A stretch of DNA of 64,000 nucleotides from CF-162 sp963667205. Lineage in GTDB: Bacteria > Chloroflexota > Dehalococcoidia > SM23-28-2 > RBG-16-64-32. The notes under the pieces were generated by a model, which was not told the DNA's origin, made no database searches, and saw only the letters and a program-made list of their open reading frames with translations. Position numbers and translations under genes: made by a program. Positions 7,752-15,854 of this stretch are shown piece after piece. Where the stretch lies: contig OY762959.1 in NCBI GenBank assembly GCA_963667205.1, positions 558,001 through 622,000 of the forward strand, read 5' to 3'. Position 1 is the first letter of the stretch; every line of letters starts with the position of its first letter.

Positions 7752-9209
7752 TCAGGCTAGCCGCTCACGGGCGGCGCTGAGGCGCTCCACTGAGAGATCG
7801 CGGCCGAGGACTTCCATTGTCTCGAAAAGCGGCGGCGCAGCAGTCTTACCGGTTACAGCGACGCGGACGACGGTGAACAGCTCGCCGGCCTTGACACCCA
7901 TCTCTTCGGCCAGCGGGCGGACCGCGGCTTCCAGCGCCTCGTGATCCCAGCCGCTCAGCGGCTCGACGGCAGCAATGACGGCTGCCAGGGCCTCGGCCGC
8001 GCGGTCAGGGGCGTCGGCGAAGGACTTCTTGCCGAGAAGATCGGAGCGCTCGTAAGCGAACGGGCCTTCGGTGAAGAAGAAGTCCGCCATCTCGACAACG
8101 TCTGCCAGAGTCTTGATGCGCTCCTGGATGAGCGGAGCGATCTGCGCGAGCTTCTGCGCGTCGACGGGCCCCTCGACCTTCTCTTCGAGGAACGGGCGCG
8201 CACGCTCCGCGAGGGCCTCCGGCGTGAGGTTGCGGATGTACATGCCGTTCATCCACTCGAGCTTTTCGGCGTTGAAGACGGCCGGGTTGGGAAGCAGGCG
8301 GTCGACATCGAACGCCGCGATCAACGTCTCGCGGTCGAAGATCTCGGTCTTGTCGTCGAGCGACCAGCCGAGGAGGGCGAGGAAGTTGACGAGCGCCTCG
8401 GGCAAGTATCCAATGTCGCGGTAGGTGAGCGCGGCGTGGGCGCCGTGGCGCTTGGAGAGCTTGGCGCGGTCGCTGCCGAGGATACGGGAGACGTGGACGA
8501 AGACGGGCGGCTCCCAGCCGAACGCCTGGTAGAGGAGGACGTGCCGGGGCAGGCTGGAGATCCACTCTTCGCCGCGAACGACGTGGGTGATCTCCATCAG
8601 GTGGTCGTCGACGAGAGCGGCGAGGTGATAGGTGGGGTAGCCATCGGACTTGAGCACCACGAAGTCGTCGAGCGTGTCGTTGGCGAAGGGGACCTCGCCG
8701 CGGAGTGCGTCGCGGGTGAGCGTCTCGCCGTCGAGGGGTGTCTTGAATCGGACGACCGCGGGTGTGACCTCCGCTTCGCGCTGAGCCCGATCGTCCGCTG
8801 AGAGGTCGCGGCAGTGGCGGTCGTAGCGGGGCGGCTCCTTGCGGGCTTGCTGCGCCTTGCGCACCTCGTCGAGGCGCTCGGATGAGCAGTAGCAGCGGTA
8901 GGCCGAGTCGGCCGCGAGCAGACGGTCGGCGTGCTCGTGGTAGATGTCGAGGCGCTCGGACTGGGTGTAGGGGGCGTGCGGGCCGCCCTTGTCGGGCCCT
9001 TCGTCCCAGTCGATGCCCAGCCAGCGGAGCGTTTCCATCTGCGCCTCGACGCCGCCCTCGACAAGGCGCTGGCGGTCGGTGTCCTCGATGCGGAGGAGGA
9101 ACTGGCCACCGTGGTGCTGCGCGAGGAGCCAGGCGAAGAGGGCGGTGCGGATGTTGCCGATGTGCGGTTCGCCGGTGGGGCTGGGCGCATAGCGGGTGCG
9201 TACTGGCAT
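7752..9209 (-). CDS. gltX: Glutamyl-tRNA synthetase
   Basis: 485 residues, usual for the bacterial class I enzyme that charges tRNA-Glu (or tRNA-Gln in non-discriminating forms). HIGH-type motif is EPHIGNIRTALFAWL near residue 15; KMSKS-type motif is KLSKRHGA; the LLRIEDTDRQR element is present. A Cys-x-Cys element (YRCYCSSERL) at the acceptor-binding insertion is compatible with zinc binding. The ATG at 9209 sits 6 bases after a TAGAAT box, so the message is probably leaderless. Confidence 0.97.
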   Translation of the reverse strand: MPVRTRYAPSPTGEPHIGNIRTALFAWLLAQHHGGQFLLRIEDTDRQRLVEGGVEAQMETLRWLGIDWDEGPDKGGPHAPYTQSERLDIYHEHADRLLAADSAYRCYCSSERLDEVRKAQQARKEPPRYDRHCRDLSADDRAQREAEVTPAVVRFKTPLDGETLTRDALRGEVPFANDTLDDFVVLKSDGYPTYHLAALVDDHLMEITHVVRGEEWISSLPRHVLLYQAFGWEPPVFVHVSRILGSDRAKLSKRHGAHAALTYRDIGYLPEALVNFLALLGWSLDDKTEIFDRETLIAAFDVDRLLPNPAVFNAEKLEWMNGMYIRNLTPEALAERARPFLEEKVEGPVDAQKLAQIAPLIQERIKTLADVVEMADFFFTEGPFAYERSDLLGKKSFADAPDRAAEALAAVIAAVEPLSGWDHEALEAAVRPLAEEMGVKAGELFTVVRVAVTGKTAAPPLFETMEVLGRDLSVERLSAARERLA

Positions 9210-9215
9210 GCGGAC

Positions 9216-9221
9216 ATTCTA
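9216..9221 (-). promoter_or_regulatory. -10 box for gltX (leaderless)
   Basis: TAGAAT on the minus strand, exactly 6 bases before the gltX ATG at 9209. No ribosome site between them. Confidence 0.7.
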
Positions 9222-9287
9222 GCAAGCGCGCGGCCAAGGCTCACGGCGCCTGCCGCTGGTGGCTTGCTCGTGGGCGGGGTCAGCGGC

Positions 9288-9293
9288 TATCGT
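9288..9293 (+). promoter_or_regulatory. -10 box for small gene at 9302 (leaderless)
   Basis: TATCGT, 8 bases before the ATG at 9302. Confidence 0.5.
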
Positions 9294-9301
9294 GGCAGCC
9301 G

Positions 9302-9601
9302 ATGGAAGGCGTGCACGAGATCCGCGAGGGGCAGCTGGAGACGTTGGCGACGGACGGCCTGGAGCTACCGTACGTTGAGTACGGGCAGACGGAGCCGGCA
9401 GTCAAGCTCGTCTGGAACGGCGAGGACTTCTGGTACTACAAGACGCTGCCACTGAAGGGCTACGGCGCCGTGATGGGGCGCTACATCCGGGAGCTGCAGT
9501 CGGAGGGACACAAGCCCGTGCTGGCGCGCTTCTACGACCGCATCTACATCTACGCCACGGGCGTGACGCCGATCGGCGCCGGCAAGCCGCCCGGCAGCTG
9601 A
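9302..9601 (+). CDS. Small hypothetical protein
   Basis: 99 residues, soluble, rich in aromatic residues (FWYYKTLPLKGYGAVMGRYIRELQ). No family recognised. The start at ATG 9302 is chosen because it follows a -10-like box by 8 bases and the upstream part of the frame is antisense to gltX. It ends 2 bases before the convergent rluD, a common packing for real genes here. Confidence 0.6.
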   Translation: MEGVHEIREGQLETLATDGLELPYVEYGQTEPAVKLVWNGEDFWYYKTLPLKGYGAVMGRYIRELQSEGHKPVLARFYDRIYIYATGVTPIGAGKPPGS

Positions 9602-9603
9602 GC

Positions 9604-10500
9604 CTAAGCTCGCAGCTCTGCCAGCGCGGCGCGAAGGTCGGGCGGGAGCGGCGACTGGAACTCGACCTGGCGACCGCTCGGCATGTTGAAGCCGAGGCGC
9701 GCAGCGTGCAGGAACTGGCGGCCGACGAGGTTTGAGCGCTTTCCGTAGACGGTGTCACCGACGATGGGGTGGCCGATGGCGGCGAGGTGAACGCGGATCT
9801 GGTGGGTGCGGCCGGTGACCGGCTCGACGTCGAGCAGTGCGCGGTTTCCCGGCAGGGATTCTCGGACTTTGTAGCGTGTGATCGCTTCGCGGCCGCCGGC
9901 GACGACGGCCTGCTTCTTGCGGTTCTTCGGGTGGCGGCCCAGCGGCGCCTCGATCTCGCCCTGGCGCGGGTTGGGGACGCCCTCCACCAGCGCGACGTAG
10001 GACTTGTGCACCAGGCGCTCCTTGAGCTGCGCCTGCAGGACGCGCATCGCGCGGTCGTTCTTGGCGACGACGATGAGGCCGGAGGTGTCCTTGTCCAGGC
10101 GGTGGACGATGCCGGGGCGCAGGATGCCGGAGATGCCCTGCAGATCGGGCACAGCAGCGAGGAGCGCGTTGACGAGCGTGCCGCCGGGGTGGCCGGGCGC
10201 CGGGTGGACGGTGAGGCCGGGCGGCTTGTCGACGACGATGACGTCGGAGTCCTGGTAGATGACGGTGAGCGGGATATCCTCCGGCTCAAGGGTCATCTCC
10301 TGCGGCGGCGGGATCTCGACGCGGAGTTGCGCGCCGATCGCTGGCTTCTCCGACGGCTTGGGGACGCGCCCGTCGATGGTGACGAGGCTGGCGTCGATCA
10401 GCCTCCGGACGTGGCTGCGCGATAGCTCCGGCAGAAGCCGGGCGATGAGCGTGTCGACGCGCTCACCGGCGGCGTCGGAGACGAGGTCAACCGTCCGCAT
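9604..10500 (-). CDS. rluD: RluD-family 23S rRNA pseudouridine synthase
   Basis: 298 residues. N-terminal S4 RNA-binding domain (ERVDTLIARLLPELSRSHVRRL) then the RluA-family catalytic domain with the signature HRLDKDTSGLIVVAK, whose Asp attacks the uridine. RTHQIRVHLAAIGHPIVGD is the conserved C-terminal motif. ATG 10500 overlaps the lspA stop by 14 bases, the usual lspA-rluD coupling; a TTG at 10533 is a longer alternative. Confidence 0.93.
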   Translation of the reverse strand: MRTVDLVSDAAGERVDTLIARLLPELSRSHVRRLIDASLVTIDGRVPKPSEKPAIGAQLRVEIPPPQEMTLEPEDIPLTVIYQDSDVIVVDKPPGLTVHPAPGHPGGTLVNALLAAVPDLQGISGILRPGIVHRLDKDTSGLIVVAKNDRAMRVLQAQLKERLVHKSYVALVEGVPNPRQGEIEAPLGRHPKNRKKQAVVAGGREAITRYKVRESLPGNRALLDVEPVTGRTHQIRVHLAAIGHPIVGDTVYGKRSNLVGRQFLHAARLGFNMPSGRQVEFQSPLPPDLRAALAELRA

Positions 10501-11023
10501 CGGCCGGCGCGGGCGTTTCTTCGCGCCCTCCAAGGAAGAGATAGCCGAGGATGATGACCGCTACGCCGACGTTGATCGAGGAATCGGCGACGTTGAACGT
10601 CGGAAAGCTCGGGAAGTCGATGAAGTCGGTGACGCGGCCGTCGATGAGGCGGTCGGTCAGGTTGCCGAGCGCGCCACCAAGCATGAGGCCGATGGCGAGG
10701 CCGGCGAGCCAGTGGTCGAAGGGCGGGTAGCGATAGTAGATGTAGATCGCCGCGAGGCCGATGATCGCCATCACGGTAAGGAACAGCGTCTCGCCCTGGA
10801 GGATGCCGAACGCGGCGCCGGAGTTGGTCACGTATTTGATGCGCACGGGCCAGTCCTCGGACGGCCAGGATTCGCCTCGCTCCATGAAGGTGCGGATGAT
10901 CGTCTTGGTGGCCTGGTCGGCGGCGATGACGGCGGCGGCGGCGCCCCAGAACGCCCAGCGGCGAAGCAGCGCGTGTTGCGGAGCGGGGCCGTCCGTTTCG
11001 GGCTCGGCGTCGACGGTATCCAT
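10487..11023 (-). CDS. lspA: Lipoprotein signal peptidase
   Basis: 178 residues, four membrane helices. It cleaves prolipoprotein signal peptides in the membrane. Conserved elements: AADQATKTIIR, NSGAAFGIL, and the two catalytic Asp regions GALGNLTDRLIDG and TFNVADSSINVG. A lipoprotein substrate candidate in this window is the thioredoxin-NHL protein (26450-28483). Leaderless start predicted at 11023; rluD follows with overlap. Confidence 0.95.
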   Translation of the reverse strand: MDTVDAEPETDGPAPQHALLRRWAFWGAAAAVIAADQATKTIIRTFMERGESWPSEDWPVRIKYVTNSGAAFGILQGETLFLTVMAIIGLAAIYIYYRYPPFDHWLAGLAIGLMLGGALGNLTDRLIDGRVTDFIDFPSFPTFNVADSSINVGVAVIILGYLFLGGREETPAPADADG

Positions 11024-11031
11024 TCGATTCG

Positions 11032-11037
11032 ATGATA
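11032..11037 (-). promoter_or_regulatory. -10 box for lspA (leaderless)
   Basis: TATCAT on the minus strand, 8 bases before the lspA ATG at 11023. Confidence 0.6.
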
Positions 11038-11115
11038 CGGCACGGGGCGGCGCAGCTCACCCGCGAACGTGGGCATAGCTGTGTGTCAGGGCGGCTGAGC
11101 GCGTGCTATGCTCAG

Positions 11116-11121
11116 GTATGA
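11116..11121 (+). promoter_or_regulatory. -10 box for molybdopterin oxidoreductase
   Basis: TATGAT, 25 bases before the ATG at 11147. A ribosome site (AGAGAAGG) lies between, so this one is a conventional leadered start. Confidence 0.5.
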
Positions 11122-11146
11122 TGCCCCATAGAGAGAAGGCCGCCTG

Positions 11147-11728
11147 ATGGTATCCGATATCCTGTCCCGGCGCGAGAAAGACCGCGAGAAGTATGGTGAC
11201 CGGCTGCCGGCCGGGCAGAAGGTCGTCGAGGACTGGCCGGTCCTGACGTACGGCGGTACGCCCAGCGTATCTACGGACGACTGGCGACTGCGCATCTTCG
11301 GGCTCGTCGAGAAGAAAGTCGAACTGGACTGGGAGGCGTTGACGGCGCTGCCCCGTACGAAGATCCAGACTGACATCCACTGCGTGACTACGTGGAGCAA
11401 GATGGACACGAACTTCGAGGGCGTCTCGATCCCCGATCTGTTGAAGCAGGTGCAGGTGAAGCCGCAAGCGAAGGCGGTGATGGCGCACTGCCACGGCGGC
11501 TACACAGCGAACCTGCTGCTGGACGACTTCGTCCGCGACGAGAACCTGTTGGCGTACGTTTACGAAGGCGAGCCACTACCTGCGGAGCACGGCGGCCCCT
11601 GCCGGACGTTCGTGCCGCACCTGTACTTCTGGAAGAGCGCGAAGTGGGTGAACGGCCTGGAGTTCATTGGGAAGGACGAGGCCGGTTTCTGGGAGCGCTA
11701 CGGATACCACATGCGAGGCGACCCCTGA
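11147..11728 (+). CDS. Sulfite-oxidase-fold molybdopterin oxidoreductase
   Basis: 193 residues, matching the molybdopterin-binding domain of the sulfite oxidase/YedY (MsrP) family without a C-terminal dimer domain. The molybdenum-ligating Cys is in IHCVTTWSKMDT; GGPCRTFVPHLYFWKSAKWV and EFWERYGYH-like ending (FWERYGYHMRGDP) are typical. No Tat signal is visible, so it may act in the cytoplasm. Substrate unknown. It is followed 17 bases later by the AsnC/AhbAB-like gene. Confidence 0.87.
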   Translation: MVSDILSRREKDREKYGDRLPAGQKVVEDWPVLTYGGTPSVSTDDWRLRIFGLVEKKVELDWEALTALPRTKIQTDIHCVTTWSKMDTNFEGVSIPDLLKQVQVKPQAKAVMAHCHGGYTANLLLDDFVRDENLLAYVYEGEPLPAEHGGPCRTFVPHLYFWKSAKWVNGLEFIGKDEAGFWERYGYHMRGDP

Positions 11729-11745
11729 AAGGAACAGCGCTACTC

Positions 11746-12885
11746 ATGACGCAGGCAGCGGACGCCGTGCCACTTGAACTGACGGACCCGGTCAACACGG
11801 CGATCCTCGAGGTTTCGGAGGACAAGCTGGAGGGCTTCCAGCGCGACCCGTTCGCGGAGATCGCACAGCGTTCGGACGTGCCGCTGGACGACGTGATCGA
11901 GCGCATCCGCGCGCTGCTGGAGGCGGGAACGATCCGGCGGGTGCGGCAGACGCTGCTATCGACGAACCTGGCGCAGGGGTCGCTGGTCGCCTGGCAGGTG
12001 CCGCAAGACCGGCTGCAGAGGGCGTTCGACTTCATGTTCCAGCGCGACCCGTTCAGCGGCCACGTGGTGATCCGGACGACAGAGACGGCGACGGCCGGCT
12101 CGAAGTACAAGCTGTGGACGACGGTGAAGATGCCGCAGGGGTTCGACATGCGCGCCCACTGCGACTTCCTCGCGGCACAGACGGGCGCGGAAGCCTACCG
12201 GCTGATGCCGGCGAAGGCGCTCTTCGTGCTTGGCGTTGGGCACACGCGGCGGCGAGGGATGGAGCCGGGCGACAGGTCGGACGAGCCGGCGGACGTGATG
12301 TACCCTCAGATCGCCAGCCTCACGGACGGCGAGTGGCGGGTGCTGACGGCGCTCAAGCGCGAGTTCGCGGTCGAGGAGATCTCCCGCGATCCGTGGCGGG
12401 CGCGGGCTCAGGAGGCCGGCGTCGACCTGCAGACGTTCTTCCGGGTGGCGGAGTCGCTGCACGAGCGGAAGCTGATCGGCCGCTTCTCGACGTTCCTGGA
12501 GCACGTCAAGGAGACGGCCTCGGGCGAGCGGGTGACGCGCTACAACGCGCTCTTCCACTGGGCGGTGCCGAAGGGGCGCGAGGAGGAGGCGGGTTGCGCG
12601 GTGGGCCGCCACCACATCCTGACGCACTGCTACTGGCGGGAGGGTGGCCAGGAGTTCAACGACGTGAACGTGATGGGCGTGGCGCACGGCACAGACAAGG
12701 ATCTGGTGCTGGCGCACAAGGCGGCGATCGACGAGCACCTGGCGTCGCTGGGGATGCCGGTGACGTACACGAACGTCTTCTGGGGTGGCCGCAGCGAGAT
12801 CAAGCCCTCGGAGATCTCCCCGCTGGCCTACACGGCCTGGTGCCGCGAAATGGGCGTCGACCCGGCGCGAATGAGCGCGCCGTAG
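11746..12885 (+). CDS. Tandem AsnC-type protein, siroheme decarboxylase-like (AhbA-AhbB/NirDL fusion-like)
   Basis: 379 residues in two similar halves. Each has an AsnC/Lrp-type winged helix (AEIAQRSDVPLDDVIERIRAL with GTIRRVRQTL; and a weaker one around 195-240) followed by a ferredoxin-like fold. The second half carries ILTHCYWREGG...NVMGVAHG, resembling the THxYxR..(W)P.N.F.M.HG pattern of AhbB/NirL; the first carries SKYKLWTTVKMP like YNLWF in AhbA/NirD. These are substrate-pocket motifs of siroheme decarboxylases rather than pure regulators. An ordinary Lrp-family regulator is the alternative. Pairing with a molybdenum enzyme suggests a shared pathway. Confidence 0.6.
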   Translation: MTQAADAVPLELTDPVNTAILEVSEDKLEGFQRDPFAEIAQRSDVPLDDVIERIRALLEAGTIRRVRQTLLSTNLAQGSLVAWQVPQDRLQRAFDFMFQRDPFSGHVVIRTTETATAGSKYKLWTTVKMPQGFDMRAHCDFLAAQTGAEAYRLMPAKALFVLGVGHTRRRGMEPGDRSDEPADVMYPQIASLTDGEWRVLTALKREFAVEEISRDPWRARAQEAGVDLQTFFRVAESLHERKLIGRFSTFLEHVKETASGERVTRYNALFHWAVPKGREEEAGCAVGRHHILTHCYWREGGQEFNDVNVMGVAHGTDKDLVLAHKAAIDEHLASLGMPVTYTNVFWGGRSEIKPSEISPLAYTAWCREMGVDPARMSAP

Positions 12886-12897
12886 CGGGCCAGGCGC

Positions 12898-13747
12898 TCA
12901 GGACTCGGTTTCGGCGGACTCTCCGGACGTGACTTCGCGCTTGAAATGCACGTCGTGGAGGCGGCGGCCGGGGCGGATGAAGAAGCGCATGAGCCAGTCT
13001 GAGAGCTGCGGGACGAAGGCGTCCGCGGCGACGGCGGCGATGTTCCTCCGGCGAGACGTAGGCGTCGCGCAGGTTGAAGCGCACGGCCTGCACGATGCGC
13101 GTGGCGACGGTGGCGGAGGATGCGAAGCGAGCGATCGGCGGGATGTTCGGCGCTTCGACTTCCTGCAGCATGTTCTCCATGAACGAGGTCTCGGTGAGGC
13201 CGGGATAGATAGTGCTGACGCCGATGCCGCTGCCGGAGAGTTCGCTGCGGAGGGAATCGGAGATGGCGGCGAGCGCGTGCTTGGTGGCGGCGTACATCCC
13301 CATATACGGCGGCGAGACGTGGCCGGCGATGGACGAGACGTTGACGATGTGCCCGCGGCGCTGGCTGATCATGTAGGGCGTTACGGCCTGGATGCAGGTG
13401 ACGGCGCCCCAGAAGTTGACCTCGAAGAGGTGGCGGGCGTTGTCGAGGTTGCCGCCGGCGATGGGGGCGAAGAGGCCGACGCCGGCGTTGTTGACGAGAA
13501 CGTCGATGGCGCCGTACTCCTCGGCCGTGCGGCGGGCGAGAGCTGCCACAGAAAGCCGCTCGGTGACGTCGACGGGGACGACCATCGCCGCCTCGCCGAT
13601 CTCAGTGGCGATCGCCTCGAGCTTCTCGCGGTTGCGCGCGGCGAGGACGACGTTGGCGCCGTGCTTGGCGAACTCGCAGGCGGTCTCGCGGCCGATGCCG
13701 GACGAGGCGCCTGTGATGATGGCGGTGCGTCCGGTGAGGCTGAACAT
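12898..13747 (-). CDS. Short-chain dehydrogenase/reductase, frameshifted near the C-terminus
   Basis: Starts MFSLTGRTAIITGASSGIGR with the TGxxxGIG NAD(P) motif, then NNAGVGLF, catalytic Ser in VNVSSIAG and YAATK (Tyr/Lys). At about 13041-13048 the frame breaks: one extra base in GGAGGAACATC moves the family-like C-terminus (NIAAVAADAFVPQLSDWLM, ...TSGESAETES) into the next frame, ending in TGA at 12898. Unshifted, translation would run on as Arg/Pro-rich nonsense to 12800, antisense to the neighbour. It sits 4 bases after phaC, so they are probably one unit. Confidence 0.82.
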
Positions 13748-13751
13748 GCTC

Positions 13752-14648
13752 TTAGAGCGAGCGGTGGGAGAGCCAGTCGGCCATGCGCGGCCAGAGGCGG
13801 AACATTGCGTTCTTGCCGGCCACGAGGCTGACGTGGCCACCCTTGAGGACGACGTCTTCGGTGTCCTCACTGCCGACGATGGTTGTGAGGGGCTTGCTGG
13901 CGGCGTAAGGCGCGATGTGGTCGTGCTCCGCCATGGCGTGGAGGACGGGCACTTTGATGGACTTCGTATCGATGGGCCGGCCGCCGAGGGACATGGTGCC
14001 GTTCATCAGCTTGTTCTCCCACATCAGGTCGCGGATGAACTGACGGTAGGCCTCGCCCGGGAAGGGGATCTGCTCGTTGGTCCACTTGTACATGATGCGG
14101 AAGCCGTAGACGAACTGCTCGTCCCAGAGGTTGTCGATAAGGCGGATGTAGCCTCCCAGGCGGTCCATGGGGCGCAGCAGCCCGAAGGAGCGCAGCATCA
14201 TATCCGGAGGGATGTTGCCGAGCGAGTCGACGAGGCGGTCGACGTCGAAGAAGCGCTTGTCGGTCCATTTGCGGAGGAGGCCCATGCCCTCCATATCGAC
14301 GGGGGTAGCGGCGCAGGCGAGGTTCTTGAGAGGAGCGTCGGGATAGGCGCCGGCGTACATGAGGCCGAAGAGGCCGCCCATGCAGTAGCCGAGAATGCTG
14401 TAGTCCTCTTCGCCGGTGGCCTTCGGCACGCGCTCGAAACAGTCGGGCATGAGGTCGGTGACGTAGTCCTCGAAGGTGAGCTTCTTGTCCTCGGGTCGCG
14501 GTACGCCCCAGTCGATCATGAAGACGTCGAAGCCCTGGGCGAGCAGGTACTGGACGAAGCTCTGGCCGAAGGTGAGGTCGAGGATCCAGGGCTTGCTGAC
14601 GAGTGACATGACGAAGACGATCGGGACGCGGTAGACCTCGTCGGACAT
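13752..14648 (-). CDS. phaC: Class III-type PHA synthase PhaC, 5'-truncated
   Basis: 298 residues. Alpha/beta hydrolase with the lipase-like box GYCMGG (nucleophile Cys), DWGVPRPEDKKLTFEDYV, catalytic Asp in AEHDHIAPY and His in GGHVSLV. It polymerises hydroxyacyl-CoA to polyester granules. The frame begins at SDEVYRVPIVFVMSLVSKPW, i.e. just before the first core strand, so the usual N-terminal 50 or so residues are missing. Its ATG (14648-14646) overlaps the ATG of the divergent WS/DGAT fragment within one CATG. No ribosome site or promoter fits there. Confidence 0.85.
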   Translation of the reverse strand: MSDEVYRVPIVFVMSLVSKPWILDLTFGQSFVQYLLAQGFDVFMIDWGVPRPEDKKLTFEDYVTDLMPDCFERVPKATGEEDYSILGYCMGGLFGLMYAGAYPDAPLKNLACAATPVDMEGMGLLRKWTDKRFFDVDRLVDSLGNIPPDMMLRSFGLLRPMDRLGGYIRLIDNLWDEQFVYGFRIMYKWTNEQIPFPGEAYRQFIRDLMWENKLMNGTMSLGGRPIDTKSIKVPVLHAMAEHDHIAPYAASKPLTTIVGSEDTEDVVLKGGHVSLVAGKNAMFRLWPRMADWLSHRSL

Positions 14649-15441
14649 GGCGGCGCGCGCCCGTCTGAACGTGGACGTCGCCGGCGGCGAGACGCAAGTG
14701 CGCTCGATCGGGCGGGCGCTGGAGACGGCGTTGCCTTACATCCAGGTGCCGATGACGCGCGCGCCGTTCAACAAGCCGCTGGCCGGCGGCCGGGTTCTCG
14801 GCTTCAGCGAGTTCTCATTCCAGGAGATCAGGAAGATCCGCCAGGCGGCAGGCGGTACGGTGAACGACGTGGTGCTGACTGTGCTGGGCGGTGCGCTTGG
14901 CCGCTACTTCGAGATGCACGGGCAAACGACGGAGCGGCGAATGGCGCGCGTTCTGACTCCGGTCAACGTGCGCAAGGATGAGGAGAGGCAGGCGCTGGGT
15001 AACCGCGTGTCGATGCTGCTGGTGGAGGTGCCCGTGGGCGTTTCCGATCCGATCGAGCGGCTGCATGCGATCACGGCGCGCACAGAGGCGCTGAAACACC
15101 AGAACGTGGCGGACGGGATCGAGACGCTGTCGGGCATACTCGGCGGCACGCCACCGATCTTGCAGGCGGCGGCGGGGTTGCTGCCACCGCCACCAAACAC
15201 ACTTGCGAACATGATCTGCACGAACGTCCCGGGGCCGATGATCCCGCTCTTCTGCGTCGGACACAAGCTGCTGGGACACTTCCCGCTGGTGCCGATCGCC
15301 TGGGAGATGGGCGTCGAGCTGCGGACGGCGGCGGGGGTGGAGAAGTCCGACCTGCCGATCCTGGGCGTTGCGACTGAGCACGAGACCCCCCACCACCAGG
15401 CCGGCGCCTCACACCAGGCTCTGGCCGCAGACGCCGGCTAA
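14647..15441 (+). CDS. WS/DGAT wax ester synthase-type acyltransferase, 5'-truncated and internally deleted
   Basis: 264 residues matching only the C-terminal part of WS/DGAT enzymes: APFNKPLAGGRVLGFSEF, GGTVNDVVLTVLGGALGRY, LTPVNVRKDEE, GNRVSMLLVEVPV and NMICTNVPGP. The N-terminal half with the HHxxxDG active site is absent, so the product cannot be a normal acyltransferase. In addition IAWEMGV joins directly to ELRTAAGV where about 40 residues of the C-terminal sheet are expected. An in-frame TAG lies just upstream of the ATG. Confidence 0.8.
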   Translation: MAARARLNVDVAGGETQVRSIGRALETALPYIQVPMTRAPFNKPLAGGRVLGFSEFSFQEIRKIRQAAGGTVNDVVLTVLGGALGRYFEMHGQTTERRMARVLTPVNVRKDEERQALGNRVSMLLVEVPVGVSDPIERLHAITARTEALKHQNVADGIETLSGILGGTPPILQAAAGLLPPPPNTLANMICTNVPGPMIPLFCVGHKLLGHFPLVPIAWEMGVELRTAAGVEKSDLPILGVATEHETPHHQAGASHQALAADAG

Positions 15442-15456
15442 CCACCTGAGACCGCC

Positions 15457-15750
15457 GTGGGCTTCATCGTTTTCATCGCGATCGTTGTCGGTCTCTTTGT
15501 TGCCTTTCTTGCCTTCCGCGCCCTGACGTCGCAACGAGGCCCCACGACGCCGGTCGTCAGGATCAGCATCGCCGCCGGCGAAGCCGAAGCGCGAATGTGG
15601 CAGCGATCGCTTACGGATGCCAAGATCTGGTCACGGATCATCGGCAGCACCGGTGACCCGCACCCGATCGCCTACCAGCATGCGCTCTGGGTGAAGGCGA
15701 ACGACGAAGCGTTGGCGCGGGACATCCTGGGGCTCGACGAGGAGCAGTGA
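15457..15750 (+). CDS. Small single-pass membrane protein, DUF2007-like
   Basis: 97 residues, GTG start. N-terminal membrane helix (GFIVFIAIVVGLFVAFLAF), then a soluble part RISIAAGEAEARMWQRSLTD...GSTGDPHPIAYQHALWVKAND, which resembles the small alpha/beta DUF2007 (putative signal-transducing) domain where a short chain replaces residues between an N-terminal AxxEAxxW/L helix and a hydrophobic strand. The 103-base gap to rarA contains only the rarA -10 box. Confidence 0.6.
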   Translation: MGFIVFIAIVVGLFVAFLAFRALTSQRGPTTPVVRISIAAGEAEARMWQRSLTDAKIWSRIIGSTGDPHPIAYQHALWVKANDEALARDILGLDEEQ

Positions 15751-15839
15751 GCGTCCCCGGCCCGACCTCGTAGCGGTTGGGCTTCGCACGAACCGACGAG
15801 GTGCTCCGCATCAACCTCTGAGCTGTCCGCCCGGCGTGC

Positions 15840-15845
15840 GATAAT
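15840..15845 (+). promoter_or_regulatory. -10 box for rarA (near-leaderless)
   Basis: GATAAT, 9 bases before the rarA ATG at 15855; no ribosome site. Confidence 0.6.
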
Positions 15846-15854
15846 TGGCCCGCT

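Noticed and set aside
7746..7775. Terminator hairpin between second sortase and gltX
   Set aside because: CCTGAG/CTCAGG can pair but leaves almost no loop and no T tract.
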